Shown here: one piece after another, positions 1 to 9,154 of the stretch
Position numbering within the stretch: position 1 is the stretch's first letter
How the letters are laid out: each line of letters begins with the position of its first letter
Notes under the pieces: generated by a model
Databases searched by the model: none
The model's input: only the letters and a program-made list of their open reading frames with translations
Told to the model about the DNA's origin: nothing
Source of the DNA: Colwellia piezophila ATCC BAA-637
GTDB lineage: Bacteria; Pseudomonadota; Gammaproteobacteria; Enterobacterales; Alteromonadaceae
Length of the DNA: 64,000 nucleotides
Direction: 5' to 3'
NCBI RefSeq assembly: GCF_000378625.1
Contig: NZ_KB905164.1
Span: 298,613 to 362,612, forward strand
Made by a program: the position numbers and the translations under genes

Positions 1-2028
1 ACTGCGCAAAACAATTTAAAAGAACTGTTTTCTAATGCCATAGCACATAGAGAATACGTCGGGTTTTCTATTATTTCACCTCAAATGAAAATATTATCAT
101 CAAACTATAACAAGAAAAACCATTGGACTATTGACCTAGAAAAAAAAGTAAACCTGCTTTCTTTGACCTTTAAAGGTCAACCGCAGTTTCACTTTCCTCC
201 CTACAAATATAACGGCCTTATAAACCAAAACGACCAAGTTACAAAAAACACCACTTTGTTAGTAAGCTCCCCTATTTATGATGACGATAATAATATTGTT
301 GCCGCTATGGTGTTAACTTACGATCCTTCATCTACCTTGATGCCTTTGCTAAAGCAAGCACAAACAGGGACTTCAGGTGAAACTTACCTTATTAACAAAT
401 CGGGTGAGATGCTCAATCCAAGTCGTTTTATAAGTAGTAAATTCGACAAGGGCGCCTCGTCAAATAATAATTACGCTTTGATCGCTTCACAGCTGAATGC
501 GAACAATTTAGGGCAACAGTTAGAGGCTTATCTAGATTATCGTGGCATAGAGGTTATCGGGAGTTGGCTTTGGTTATCCGAACTAGAGTTTGGTTTAGTA
601 ACCGAAATTGATTTAAGTGAGGCAATATCGAGTAGTGAAGATGGAGTCAATTTTATCCGACTATTTTCGGCTGTTTTTATCTGCCTACTCATCTACATTT
701 ATAGTTTAATCGCCGTGTATGGTAATCGCTTAATTAATCATAAGCGCAAAGTAAATGCGTTGAATGATAAACTTAAAGATTCTAATGTTAATTTAGAAGA
801 TAAAGTCGTCGAGCGTACCAAAGCAGCAAAAGTGGCCGTAATAGCTAAAGGCGATTTCCTTGCAAAAATGAGTCATGAAATCCGAACACCGTTCAATGGT
901 ATATTAGGTATGATAGAAGCGTTAGGATTTACCCAAACAAGTGAAGAACAAAAAGATTTATTAGCAACACTCAATTCATCTTCCAAACACTTATTGAGGT
1001 TATTTAATGACCTACTTGATTTTTCTCAACTAGACAAACAACAGTTAACGCTAAAAGAAACGCCAACACAACTGCACGATATTTTTGACGATATAGTCAA
1101 AGAATATCAACAACAAATAACAGACAAAAACATCTTTTTTTCTACTTACTACGACAAGTCTATTGCCCCTTATGTGTTGGCAGACTCTTCAAGGTTAACT
1201 CAAGCAATAGGGAATTTAATGACAAATGCGGTAAAATTCACCTCACAAGGGAAAATTACCTTCACAATAAAAGCACTTATTAATCAGCATAATGAAATTT
1301 CAAACGATAGTCATACTAGTACTAAAAACAATGTTCAAAACAATGTCCAAAAAATTGAAATTCGTGTAAGTGATACCGGACTCGGTATTAGCAAAGAGAA
1401 AAAGGCAGGGTTATTTCAACCTTTCATTCAAGCAGAAAATAACAGTACAAGGTCATACGATGGTTCAGGCTTAGGATTGAGTATTTGTTACGAATTAGTA
1501 AATTTGATGTCAGGAAAAATATCAGTGCAGTCAGAGTTAGGCTTAGGTTCAACATTTGTTATGACGTTAACTTTACCCTTAACAAAGCCGACCAGCACTG
1601 TTTTTTCTGACCCCTTAAAAAGTAGTGAACTAAAAGAAAAGAAATTGACTTCACTTAATGGCTTAGCCTTAAAAGTATTAGTAGCAGAAGATCACCCGGT
1701 AAACCAAAAAGTTATTGTTGGACAATTGAAACAACTAGGTATTACCGCCGATGTGGCCAGTGACGGACTGATTGCTTATGAAAAATGTCAGCAAAAAAGC
1801 TATGATATTGTCCTGTCGGATTGTCATATGCCTAACATGGATGGCTTTGAATTTGTTACAAAAATAATGAATAGTAACATGAAAGAAAAACCATTAATTA
1901 TTGCAATTACCGCTGATTCAGTAAGTGGCATAAAAGAAAAATGTCTAGAAGTAGGTTTTGTAAATTATTTAAGAAAGCCATTCACCATCAATCAATTAGA
2001 GCAAAAAATAGTTGAAGCCTTTGAATAA
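1..2028 (+). CDS. Hybrid sensor histidine kinase, 5'-truncated by window edge
   Basis: The frame is open from base 1 through the first visible Met at 85, so the true start lies outside the window. Numbering from that Met, residues about 1-190 look like the end of a periplasmic Cache-type sensor, followed by one membrane helix (about 193-213) and a short coiled linker. A HisKA domain has the phospho-acceptor His in SHEIRTPFNG (residue 264). A HATPase domain follows, with NLMTNAVKFT, DTGLGI and GSGLGLSIC. A C-terminal receiver has acidic residues in VAEDHP, phospho-acceptor Asp 579 in SDCHMPNMDG and the Lys in LRKPF. Phosphate probably passes from His to the attached Asp and then to an unseen HPt protein. 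The ligand is unknown. It converges on the Crp-like gene 16 bases downstream. Confidence 0.9.
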   Translation, partial: TAQNNLKELFSNAIAHREYVGFSIISPQMKILSSNYNKKNHWTIDLEKKVNLLSLTFKGQPQFHFPPYKYNGLINQNDQVTKNTTLLVSSPIYDDDNNIVAAMVLTYDPSSTLMPLLKQAQTGTSGETYLINKSGEMLNPSRFISSKFDKGASSNNNYALIASQLNANNLGQQLEAYLDYRGIEVIGSWLWLSELEFGLVTEIDLSEAISSSEDGVNFIRLFSAVFICLLIYIYSLIAVYGNRLINHKRKVNALNDKLKDSNVNLEDKVVERTKAAKVAVIAKGDFLAKMSHEIRTPFNGILGMIEALGFTQTSEEQKDLLATLNSSSKHLLRLFNDLLDFSQLDKQQLTLKETPTQLHDIFDDIVKEYQQQITDKNIFFSTYYDKSIAPYVLADSSRLTQAIGNLMTNAVKFTSQGKITFTIKALINQHNEISNDSHTSTKNNVQNNVQKIEIRVSDTGLGISKEKKAGLFQPFIQAENNSTRSYDGSGLGLSICYELVNLMSGKISVQSELGLGSTFVMTLTLPLTKPTSTVFSDPLKSSELKEKKLTSLNGLALKVLVAEDHPVNQKVIVGQLKQLGITADVASDGLIAYEKCQQKSYDIVLSDCHMPNMDGFEFVTKIMNSNMKEKPLIIAITADSVSGIKEKCLEVGFVNYLRKPFTINQLEQKIVEAFE

Positions 2029-2044
2029 ATTGATATTAAAAATA

Positions 2045-2773
2045 TTAGCATGATTGATATTCACTAATGAATTGTCGAGGATCCCGTAAACTAACATTGA
2101 GATTGTTTAAGCGAGCAGCTAGCTTAGGCAAGTTAATAATGCGTAAGCTCCCACGCGTTATTTCAATTTCTTCGGCAATTTCCAACGCTTTTAGTACTTC
2201 ATTAACCCGAGGTCGAGAAATGCCTGACAAGAAAGCTAGTTGTTGTTGAGAAATTTTGATGGGGGGTATTTCATCATCTTTTTTAGGGTGTAGCACAAGC
2301 AGTTCCAGTAGAGAAAAAACAATACGCATTTCTTTATCGTGTATCACTGTTGCTGCTGCTTGCGTCCATTTTTTTAATGATTTTTGAGCAATGTAAAATA
2401 AAAACTTAAACACTTCACTGTCTTGTTCAGCTAGCTTTAATAATAATTTTTTAGGGAATGCCATTAACACGACAGGAACAACCTCCTCGGAAGTATAAAT
2501 GGGACGATATGATTCATCCATTACACCAGCACCAATCCAGTCTTGAGGTCCTATAACACCACCTACAGTCGCCGAAGTATCAAGTGTAGAGGTACTAAGT
2601 ATTACAATGCCCTCAAAAAGATAACAAATACCGCTACTAAAGGGGTGTTTAGGTGACCCGCCTAAAGATGTAATTCCATCTTTAAAACTGGCTATAGAAA
2701 GTAAGCTTTTTTTTAACGTTAAACTTAGTTCACACGGCCAAGCAATATCATCGATAGTTATATTTTTTACCAT
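2045..2773 (-). CDS. Crp/Fnr-family transcriptional regulator
   Basis: A 242-aa protein. The N-terminal 120 or so residues have the beta-roll character of a cyclic-nucleotide-binding-like sensor (GGSPKHPFSSGICYLFEG). A long dimerisation helix follows, then a C-terminal winged helix-turn-helix with KISQQQLAFLSGISRPRVNEVL as its recognition part. No cysteine cluster of the Fnr type is visible, so an Fe-S oxygen sensor is unlikely. The effector cannot be read from sequence. A perfect 12-bp inverted repeat lies 32-88 bases upstream of the start and may be an autoregulatory operator or a hairpin. The family call is solid, the specific role unknown. Confidence 0.85.
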   Translation of the reverse strand: MVKNITIDDIAWPCELSLTLKKSLLSIASFKDGITSLGGSPKHPFSSGICYLFEGIVILSTSTLDTSATVGGVIGPQDWIGAGVMDESYRPIYTSEEVVPVVLMAFPKKLLLKLAEQDSEVFKFLFYIAQKSLKKWTQAAATVIHDKEMRIVFSLLELLVLHPKKDDEIPPIKISQQQLAFLSGISRPRVNEVLKALEIAEEIEITRGSLRIINLPKLAARLNNLNVSLRDPRQFISEYQSC

Positions 2774-2804
2774 TCATAAATTCCATTTATTTTTAAATTT
2801 TTAT

Positions 2805-2861
2805 ACTCATGGAGAAAATATATCATTACCTTCATGTTCTAAAAACCAATTCTCCATGAGT
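2805..2861. promoter_or_regulatory. 12-bp inverted repeat upstream of the Crp/Fnr gene
   Basis: ACTCATGGAGAA (2805-2816) and its exact complement TTCTCCATGAGT (2850-2861) are separated by 33 bases. The dyad sits just upstream of the regulator's start. It is too widely spaced to be a single Crp-type site (TGTGA-N6-TCACA), so it is either two operator half-sites for looping or a leader hairpin. No T-run follows, which argues against a terminator. Confidence 0.55.
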
Positions 2862-3278
2862 GTAGTTTAAATATTATCTCTATGCATAACGGTATCTTTT
2901 AAAAATTTTTGCAGCTAATCACCCTTAATATCAACCTTAATACCCCTGCTCACTAAACAATTAATTTTGCAGGTATTTAGATGAAATATTATTATTTATG
3001 TCTTTGGTTGCTAAAAAACGAACAGTAATCATCCAAAATATTTGCTTATTCTAGCTTCCGTAATGTGGTAATAGACTTTTCAGTATTATCAAAACTGCTC
3101 GCTAAGAGCGAGAAATAGAGGGTTTATTTTTCTCTTCGGTTTTAAGAGCTGTTTACTTTTTATTTATTTTTACTAGCAGGGTTTTACTCATCGTTTATGA
3201 TTTTCTCTCTATAGAAAAGTCGAAACCCTTCAATTAAACCTCCCCTTTTTGTAATAGTCGAGGTTGTCGTTTCATTTG
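2862..3278. other. Intergenic, no gene recognised
   Basis: AT-rich spacer between the Crp/Fnr promoter side and the 3' end of the EAL gene. I see no coding frame. A loose hairpin can be drawn around 3176-3232 (AGGGTTTTA against TCGAAACCCTT); it has no clean T-run and I do not call it a terminator. Confidence 0.4.
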
Positions 3279-4364
3279 TCAGGCCGTTTCAGTTACTGTC
3301 TTGGTATTTATAGTCAACAGTTCTGCTTGTGGTTTACCAAATAAATAACCTTGGCCAAATTTAATGCCCGCTCGTTTACAAGCTATGGCAATCTCCCGTG
3401 TTTCTATCCCCTCGGCGAGTAAAGATATTTTATTACTCTCGCACCAAGAACTAAAAAAGGAAATAAATGAAGCTACCTTAATTTCAAGCATTCTATCGGT
3501 GACTTTTTTATCTAATTTTAAAATTTCAGGTGAAAAATCAAGTAGCTGTAGAAGCCTATCATTACCGGAACCAATATCATCTAGTGCAATACGGGTATTC
3601 AGTTTTTTAATATTTTCAATCAGTTCAATGTGATTAATGTTAACATCACCACGTTCGCACACTTCGATCACAAGCTTTTCAAGGAATTTTGTTTTCTTAA
3701 ATGGTGCTAAAAGTTGCTCTATTTTATTAGAGTTAATTTCATCTACTTCAAAGTTTACTGAGATATATTGCTTCTCTGAAAGTTGCTTTGATTTTTTCTC
3801 TGCCAATAAGAGCATTTTTTCGGCAAGACGATAACTTCCCTGCCTTTCATTGAATAACTGAGGTAACCATTGAGGAATGGGGATAATTTTATTTTTTAAT
3901 ACTTTTCTGGCCAGTGCTTCATATCCTATTACTTTACTATCATTAAGACGAATAATAGGTTGGAAATAAGCGGTAATATCTTCAAGAGAACTTTGCACAT
4001 CAAGCCAAGTAATAGCAGCCTTTAAATCATCAAAAAACTGTATATTGGTGAGGTCTTTCGCCTGCAGAATTTTCTTATGTAGATTAAAATTATCAAGCGT
4101 GGGAGAGTATATGGCTATCTTAATGAATATGTTTTTATTTCTAAGCGCCCAGTCTTCTTGATGCACTTTACTGAGCAGTTTATCGATGTCTTCCTTCGAA
4201 TTTAAACTGGATTCGGGCAATATTTTTATCAACAAATATTTACTTCTTGTTTTTGAAACCACAGAAATTATTTTACTTAATTGAGATAATCGCTCCGCTA
4301 ACTGAATACTTCCTGCTAAATTAATTTTCAAATAATTGTTTTTAACTTGTATCGTATTTGACAT
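3279..4364 (-). CDS. EAL-domain cyclic-di-GMP phosphodiesterase
   Basis: A 361-aa cytoplasmic protein. The N-terminal 120 residues are not a recognisable sensor. The EAL domain runs from about residue 125 to the end and keeps the catalytic set: the EAL signature in GYEALAR, the Asn of NFEVDE, the Glu of EVCERG, DD in ALDDIGSG, Lys in LKLDKK, Glu in LLAEGIET and Gln in GQGYLFGKP. It should therefore hydrolyse c-di-GMP to pGpG and favour motility over sessile growth. There is no GGDEF domain and no membrane helix. It stands alone, with more than 190 bases to either neighbour. Confidence 0.88.
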   Translation of the reverse strand: MSNTIQVKNNYLKINLAGSIQLAERLSQLSKIISVVSKTRSKYLLIKILPESSLNSKEDIDKLLSKVHQEDWALRNKNIFIKIAIYSPTLDNFNLHKKILQAKDLTNIQFFDDLKAAITWLDVQSSLEDITAYFQPIIRLNDSKVIGYEALARKVLKNKIIPIPQWLPQLFNERQGSYRLAEKMLLLAEKKSKQLSEKQYISVNFEVDEINSNKIEQLLAPFKKTKFLEKLVIEVCERGDVNINHIELIENIKKLNTRIALDDIGSGNDRLLQLLDFSPEILKLDKKVTDRMLEIKVASFISFFSSWCESNKISLLAEGIETREIAIACKRAGIKFGQGYLFGKPQAELLTINTKTVTETA

Positions 4365-4559
4365 ACCCGTTCCTTGGAATCACAAAAGGTCATCGACAGT
4401 CTAAGAGACTCATAAAAACTTTACACTTATTCCGCTAAACTTGAAAGGATAAACTAAAGGGCTCAGACTAAATAAATCATTTAAGGCCCCGGTGATATTG
4501 AAAAATCATTCCCTTTGCTGCATTTAATAGGCCTGCCCCACCAGTTGTTAACTCACAAC

Positions 4560-5126
4560 TCAATCGGCACGCTTTACATGAATAACTCTATCTTCCACAG
4601 CTTGCAGTAATGGCTCAAGCGCTTGAGGTGAAGAGTCAAACCAATAGTCCTTATCTTTTGCTAAGACTAAAGCGGGCATGCGTTTATGGTATTGACCGCA
4701 CTTGTTATTAGGTTGGGTGGTTAAGGTTACCAGCTCGGTATGTTCATGTTGAAATAATATGCCCGCCATATACAAAGGCATTTTATTGGCATGTTCAAAT
4801 AAATACTTAACTTTTTTACCGTCTTCAGTTCTCCATTCAAACCAGCCATTACATGGCACTAAGCACCTTTGGCTTTGGAACGCTTGTCTAAAGGTCGGCT
4901 TCATCGCTACCGTTTCAGCTTGCGCGTTAATAATCAGTTTCTTAGACCAATTCGGTTTTATCCCCCACAATGCATTAACTTGAGAGTAGCTTGAGTTGCC
5001 TTTAACTAAGGTAGCAACTGATTGGCTAGGGCTTAGGTTATTATTGCTATCCACGCTAAAATGGGTATTAAATAACTCACTTACTATCGGTGTAATGGCT
5101 TTATTGATACTAAATCGACCGCACAT
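4560..5126 (-). CDS. SRAP-domain protein (YedK/HMCES family)
   Basis: The start is set at 5126 because the mature protein must begin MCGRFS: Cys2, exposed after Met removal, forms the thiazolidine crosslink with abasic DNA in this family. GAGG lies 5 bases before this ATG. Other family marks are NAQAETVAMKPTFR, RCLVPCNGWFEW and the late HKRMPALV (active-site His). The product shields abasic sites in single-stranded DNA. It lies 32 bases after umuC on the same strand, so it was probably the third gene of an SOS operon umuD-umuC-SRAP. The coding frame is intact although both upstream genes are broken. Confidence 0.9.
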   Translation of the reverse strand: MCGRFSINKAITPIVSELFNTHFSVDSNNNLSPSQSVATLVKGNSSYSQVNALWGIKPNWSKKLIINAQAETVAMKPTFRQAFQSQRCLVPCNGWFEWRTEDGKKVKYLFEHANKMPLYMAGILFQHEHTELVTLTTQPNNKCGQYHKRMPALVLAKDKDYWFDSSPQALEPLLQAVEDRVIHVKRAD

Positions 5127-5158
5127 ATTTACCTCAACTATTCCTTTAAAAAATTCCT

Positions 5159-6412
5159 TTAACAAAGAATCTTAGGGATCTCTGACCATTTACTGGTATA
5201 ACTTGGTGATAAGAAATTCCGTTTCATTGCCCACTTTTCATTTTTTTCAGCAGCCGCCACTTCAATAGTGCCGGAGCCATAGCGATGATTTACATAATCA
5301 TAACATTGCATTAGTTGTGGGTTGTTTACACTGACATTAAACAGTTCTTGTTGTACAAAAGTACTGTTTTTTAATTCAACCGCACCAACGCCACAACGAT
5401 AGAACATAACGCCAGCAGTGTAAATTTTTTCAAAAACATAACTAACCGCGGCAACGACCTTTAAGGTGTTATCTGTTGCGACGGGGAATTCATAGATAAG
5501 CGATTGTTTATAATAATTGTCATCATGGGGAGAGCTTGATGCAAAAATAACTAAACGTTTAATTAAAGAGCCTTGTCGTCTGGCATTTTTAGCAACAATA
5601 CTGGCATGACTTGATAAGGCAGCTTGGAGGCTATGTTTATCTGTTACACGTTGTCCAAAACTACGTGTAGAAAATAGCTCTTTTTTATCTTGCCCTATAT
5701 CATCCCAGTTTAAACACGGTATGCCATTAAGTTCGTTAACCGTACGCTCAACAACAACCCAAAACTGACTTTTCATCGATTTAGGTGACTGATTGGCTAA
5801 ATCCCAAGCGTTTTTAAGACCGAGTATACTTAAGCGTTTACCAAGCTTAGTGCCAATTCCCCAGACATCGGTAAGTAACATGCGAGACAGTATTTCTTGA
5901 CGAGAATTGTTGTCACTGATTACGGCAACCCCATCAAAGCCAGATAACTTTTTAGCAGCGTGATTAGCCGCTTTTGCTAGCGTTAAGGTAGCACCAAAGC
6001 CAACTCCCACCGGTAACCGTGTTTCACGTCAAACCGCTTTTCTTATGACATGGCCATATTCATGCCAATCATCAATACAAGCAAAGTTTCTAAAATGTAA
6101 AAAGGATTCATCTATAGAGTAAACGTAATGCCTATCTGAATACCGCGTGATAACATTCATCATTCTTTCACTTAGGTCAGCGTACAATTCATAATTAGAA
6201 GAGCGAACAACGACATTGTGCTTTGCTAGAAAAGATTTTATCTTAAAATAAGGAATGAACTTAGGTACACCCAGTTCACGAGCCATGGGGCATACCGCAC
6301 AGATACAACCGTCATTGTTGGTTAAAACAACCACTGGTTTATTTCGTATCGAGGGGTCAAAAACCTTTTCAACACGTGCATAAAAAGAAACCGCATCAAT
6401 TAAAGCAAACAT
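5159..6412 (-). pseudogene. umuC: umuC, DNA polymerase V catalytic subunit, interrupted by in-frame TGA
   Basis: The first 127 codons (6412-6032) match the Y-family polymerase N-terminus: MFALIDAVSFYA, NNDGCICAVC, SSNYELYADLS and the catalytic YSIDE. A TGA at 6029-6031 interrupts the frame. Reading resumes in the same frame with RETRLPVGVGFGATLTLAKAANHAAKK and continues through DVWGIGTKLGKRL, SRSFGQRVT and MKRNFLSPSYTSKW to 5159, close to the E. coli UmuC length. One residue is replaced by the stop, just after the catalytic DE. A GTG at 6010 could restart translation, but that product would lack the palm carboxylates. Unless the stop is read through, translesion synthesis by this enzyme is lost. 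Confidence 0.92.
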
Positions 6413-6553
6413 GACAATAATAATATTGATAGGTTTTTATGTAATCTAAAGGAGACATTGACCACCCCTTCAACAGCATCAATTAAACCAAACATGATAA
6501 TAATTTTGGTAGGTTTTTATGTAATCTAAAAGACACGTTTACTACCCCTTCAA
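6393..6553. repeat. Imperfect tandem duplication across the umuD/umuC junction
   Basis: Two diverged copies of about 80 bases lie head to tail (6393-6475 and 6476-6553). Each contains GCATCAATTAAA, a CAT start triplet, AGGTTTTTATGTAATCTAAA and ACCCCTTCAA. In umuD-umuC orientation each copy carries the end of umuD (EGVVNVSFRLHKNL) and the first codons of umuC (MFGLIDAV or MFALIDAV). The copy next to umuC provides the real start, and the other gives umuD its present C-terminus. The copies differ at about a fifth of positions, so the duplication is not recent. Confidence 0.8.
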
Positions 6554-6896
6554 TTTGAAAGCTGTCGGCTTCGGTTATAGGGATAGCTTTATGTTTATCA
6601 GAAGCAGATAACAATATCGCCTTGTCAGTATCAATAATCTTACAGACAAAACAGCCGTTAAAATTGGCAACAATTATCGAGCCATTAATAACCTTTTCAA
6701 CTCTATCAACAACCAGAACATCACCATTAAATATTCCTCGCCCTTACATTGAGCGTCCATTCGCTAAACCAAAAAACGTGGCATTAGGATGTTGAAGTAA
6801 TAACTCTTCTAAAGATAAGTTTAGTTCTTTATATTCAGCAGCAGGCGATTCAAACCCTGATATCCCTGCTTCAACATAAATGGGTAGCACTTTCAT
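6483..6896 (-). pseudogene. umuD: umuD, SOS mutagenesis protease subunit, interrupted by in-frame TAA
   Basis: From ATG at 6896 the frame reads MKVLPIYVEAGISGFESPAAEY, then LLLQHPNATFFGLANGRSM. A TAA at 6744-6746 then interrupts it, and the same frame continues GRGIFNGDVLVVD to a stop at 6483. E. coli UmuD aligns throughout: the SG pair before FESPAAEY matches the self-cleavage site, the Ser of GRSM is the catalytic Ser60 equivalent and the Lys of VCK the Lys97 equivalent. The stop falls one codon after the nucleophile region, so only an inactive fragment of 50 residues can be made. Full length would be 137 aa against 139 in E. coli. The last residues derive from the tandem duplication. Confidence 0.9.
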
Positions 6897-6912
6897 AAAA
6901 CACCAAGAGGTA

Positions 6913-6924
6913 CTGTACAAGTAT
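6913..6924. promoter_or_regulatory. Left part of an IS-split LexA (SOS) box
   Basis: CTGTACAAGTAT lies 17 bases before the umuD start. Its last 8 bases are the target duplication of the adjacent transposon. Joined to ACAG at the far end of the element, it gives CTGTACAAGTATACAG, a CTG-N10-CAG palindrome that fits the gammaproteobacterial LexA consensus. The intact operator no longer exists. Confidence 0.85.
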
Positions 6925-7150
6925 GGCTATATTAGCGTTAATTAGTGGCATTCGCCACAGTAAAAACCCCACCGACTTAAGTATCTGATAAATAAATGCA
7001 AATATATCTATATTGACGTTTGACATTTAGATGTCAATCATTATTATCTAAGTAAGGTTGTTGCTAGGTGAGAATACTCACTGGCGGCAAAGAGCGATAA
7101 GCAGCCACTTAATATAAGTTAAACCTTGACCCCTTGATATAAGATTATTC

Positions 7151-8089
7151 ATGACGAAAGTAATAAAAGCCGACCCTAAAAAGCGTAAAAACGCCTATAT
7201 ACTTTTTTTTGTAATGGCTGTACTAGCTATACTTTTTCAAACAGATTATGTCTCTAGCTTATTTAGTATCGATACTACAGGTATGGATATAATTCAGTCT
7301 AATGAAGCCATTAAACAAGGACTCATTTACTCTATGCTCTTTTGCGCTTTGATCTTTTTGGTCGCAGTATATTTTACTTACTGTGCATTAATTACAAGCA
7401 AGCAAGCATTCATTGAAAAGAGTTACCCACCAGAAGGGTATAAATCCTGTTTTGATACTGAAGTTAATTATGGAAATAAAGCGATAGCACCAGCATTATT
7501 AACGGTTATTGGTAGCATCTTTTTTTTAATTAGCTCTACTATGACTGGCTACTACATGCTTTATTCGTATAATAGTATTGATGAACATTCTGAATCTGTT
7601 CTAGCATCTGAAATTTCAAGGAACAAATTTTATGATGGCTTGATTGCTGAATCACCTACATCTGTGTCGGCAATTCTATATAACTTCAAAAGGGGAAAGC
7701 CTGATGAAGCAGTTAAATTAATGAATAGTTTGATTGATGATGGAAGCAATGAAGCCCTATTTGCTAAAGCCTCAGAAAGTTTGAAAGGCGATAACTTGCC
7801 TAAAGAAACAGAGAATTCAATAAAGACATTAAGCTTAATGTGTCACGAATATGTTGAGCCTTGTTTGTTATTGGCTATAAATTACAAAGAAGAAAAGCAA
7901 TATGACTTATCGCTTCAGTATTTTAGAAAAGCAGCATCGAAAGATTTTACTGATGTCTATCGAGAAATACGATATTTGTATAATCGTTCATATTTGAATG
8001 ATAGAGATAAACTTAATGAATACACCGATAAGATGAATAGTGCTAAATCCTCACTTTGTGATGAAATATATTGTCTCACCAAGCACTAA
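7151..8089 (+). CDS. Passenger gene: three-helix membrane protein with TPR/Sel1-like C-terminus
   Basis: A 312-aa protein carried inside the transposon. Membrane helices are at about residues 17-37 (AYILFFVMAVLAILF), 56-80 (LIYSMLFCALIFLVAV) and 116-140 (LLTVIGSIFFLI). The remaining 170 residues are hydrophilic and helical, with pairs resembling tetratricopeptide or Sel1 repeats: AVKLMNSLIDDGSNEALFAKA and CLLLAINYKEEKQYDLSLQYFRKAA. Four cysteines lie in this part. I do not recognise the family and assign no function. The gene ends 51 bases before the 3' end of the transposase gene, which faces it. Confidence 0.7.
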   Translation: MTKVIKADPKKRKNAYILFFVMAVLAILFQTDYVSSLFSIDTTGMDIIQSNEAIKQGLIYSMLFCALIFLVAVYFTYCALITSKQAFIEKSYPPEGYKSCFDTEVNYGNKAIAPALLTVIGSIFFLISSTMTGYYMLYSYNSIDEHSESVLASEISRNKFYDGLIAESPTSVSAILYNFKRGKPDEAVKLMNSLIDDGSNEALFAKASESLKGDNLPKETENSIKTLSLMCHEYVEPCLLLAINYKEEKQYDLSLQYFRKAASKDFTDVYREIRYLYNRSYLNDRDKLNEYTDKMNSAKSSLCDEIYCLTKH

Positions 8090-8140
8090 ATAATTTATCC
8101 GCGAATGACCGCAGTTGGCACAAAAGAGACATAGACCCCT

Positions 8141-9154
8141 TTAGAATGGCATTTCTAAGTCAACATCATCCGCGCTCTTCTTATTGTTTATTGGCACGTA
8201 CTCATGCTTGAATGCGGAATTGAATAGCATTTCAAGTGTGAAATCACTGCATGCTGGAGCATGTTCAAGTGCTCGCATCCATCCTAAATATTGGTGCAGG
8301 TAAGCAGTGCCTACTCCATGAAATCTTGCCATCCATGTCTTTAATCGACTCATATAGTTGTTCACATTTTGAATGTGGTAAACCCGCTTAATGACGCGAG
8401 TTCCTTGTGAGGTTATATTACGGTAATGCTTGATCCCATGGCCTTTAGCGAATGATTTATATACCTGGCTGCCGTCTGTGCATAATATGGATTGGTCAGT
8501 GATAATCGGCTCTAAAGCCCCGTGAATTTCTTTATTGTTTGGAGCATCAAGTACAAAGTCAGTAAGCCCTCCGTTTCTATCACGCACAATTAAAACAGGG
8601 ACTTGATCGCCCTTAAGTTTTTTATTCCCAATACCTCCACGCTTTCTGGCTGGCCTGTCATTAATTGTTTGATTACCCTTGAACGATTCAAGGAAAAAAG
8701 TCTCATCACACTCAACGATCCCCGCCACTTCGCTTGTTTTGTCGTGTGTTGGCCCTGCTAAAAATCGATGCCGCCACCTAAATGCGGTACTAACAGCCAC
8801 ATTAAGCCTTTCAGCTACTCGCCACAATGGTAGTGCATCGAACATGCATTCTAGGTTTTTTTCCCATAGGCTTCTCTTTCTTAATCTTGCTAGTGGGGTT
8901 TTGGTGAGAGCATTGAATGTTTTACTACACGCCTTACACTTGTATCGCTGTAGCCCAGAAGCGCTGCCATATCGTTGTACTTGGTCGCAATCACAATGAG
9001 GGCACTGGATGTCATCGCCTTTACATTTATCTATCTGAAGGCTAGTTCCGCCACGATTGATCTCATCATTTAAGCGATGCTGAAGTAAATGCTTCTGATT
9101 GTTGGTTAATTTAGGGACTTCACGGATTAGATGGGTAAACAGGTTGAGCTTCAT
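8141..9154 (-). CDS. IS1595-family (ISXO2-like) transposase
   Basis: A 337-aa protein. An N-terminal zinc ribbon has cysteine pairs CPHC and CKAC (about residues 51-76), followed by a helix-turn-helix stretch (WRVAERLNVAVSTAFRWRHRFL). The catalytic domain starts with VECDETFF (first Asp) and continues with LCTDGSQVYKSFA (second Asp). It then shows IQNVNNYMSRLKTW, where the family has Asn and Lys instead of the DDE glutamate, and ends with HQYLGWMRALEHA. Length and motifs are normal and the frame is intact, so the element may be mobile. The start lies 75 bases inside the right inverted repeat. Confidence 0.93.
   Translation of the reverse strand: MKLNLFTHLIREVPKLTNNQKHLLQHRLNDEINRGGTSLQIDKCKGDDIQCPHCDCDQVQRYGSASGLQRYKCKACSKTFNALTKTPLARLRKRSLWEKNLECMFDALPLWRVAERLNVAVSTAFRWRHRFLAGPTHDKTSEVAGIVECDETFFLESFKGNQTINDRPARKRGGIGNKKLKGDQVPVLIVRDRNGGLTDFVLDAPNNKEIHGALEPIITDQSILCTDGSQVYKSFAKGHGIKHYRNITSQGTRVIKRVYHIQNVNNYMSRLKTWMARFHGVGTAYLHQYLGWMRALEHAPACSDFTLEMLFNSAFKHEYVPINNKKSADDVDLEMPF

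Noticed and set aside
3176..3232. Possible terminator or riboswitch downstream of the EAL gene
   Set aside because: The pairing is loose and no T-run follows. I could not fit any known c-di-GMP aptamer.
5159..6412. Selenocysteine or programmed readthrough at the umuC TGA
   Set aside because: No SECIS-like hairpin is evident after the stop, and Y-family polymerases have no such residue. A nonsense mutation is simpler.
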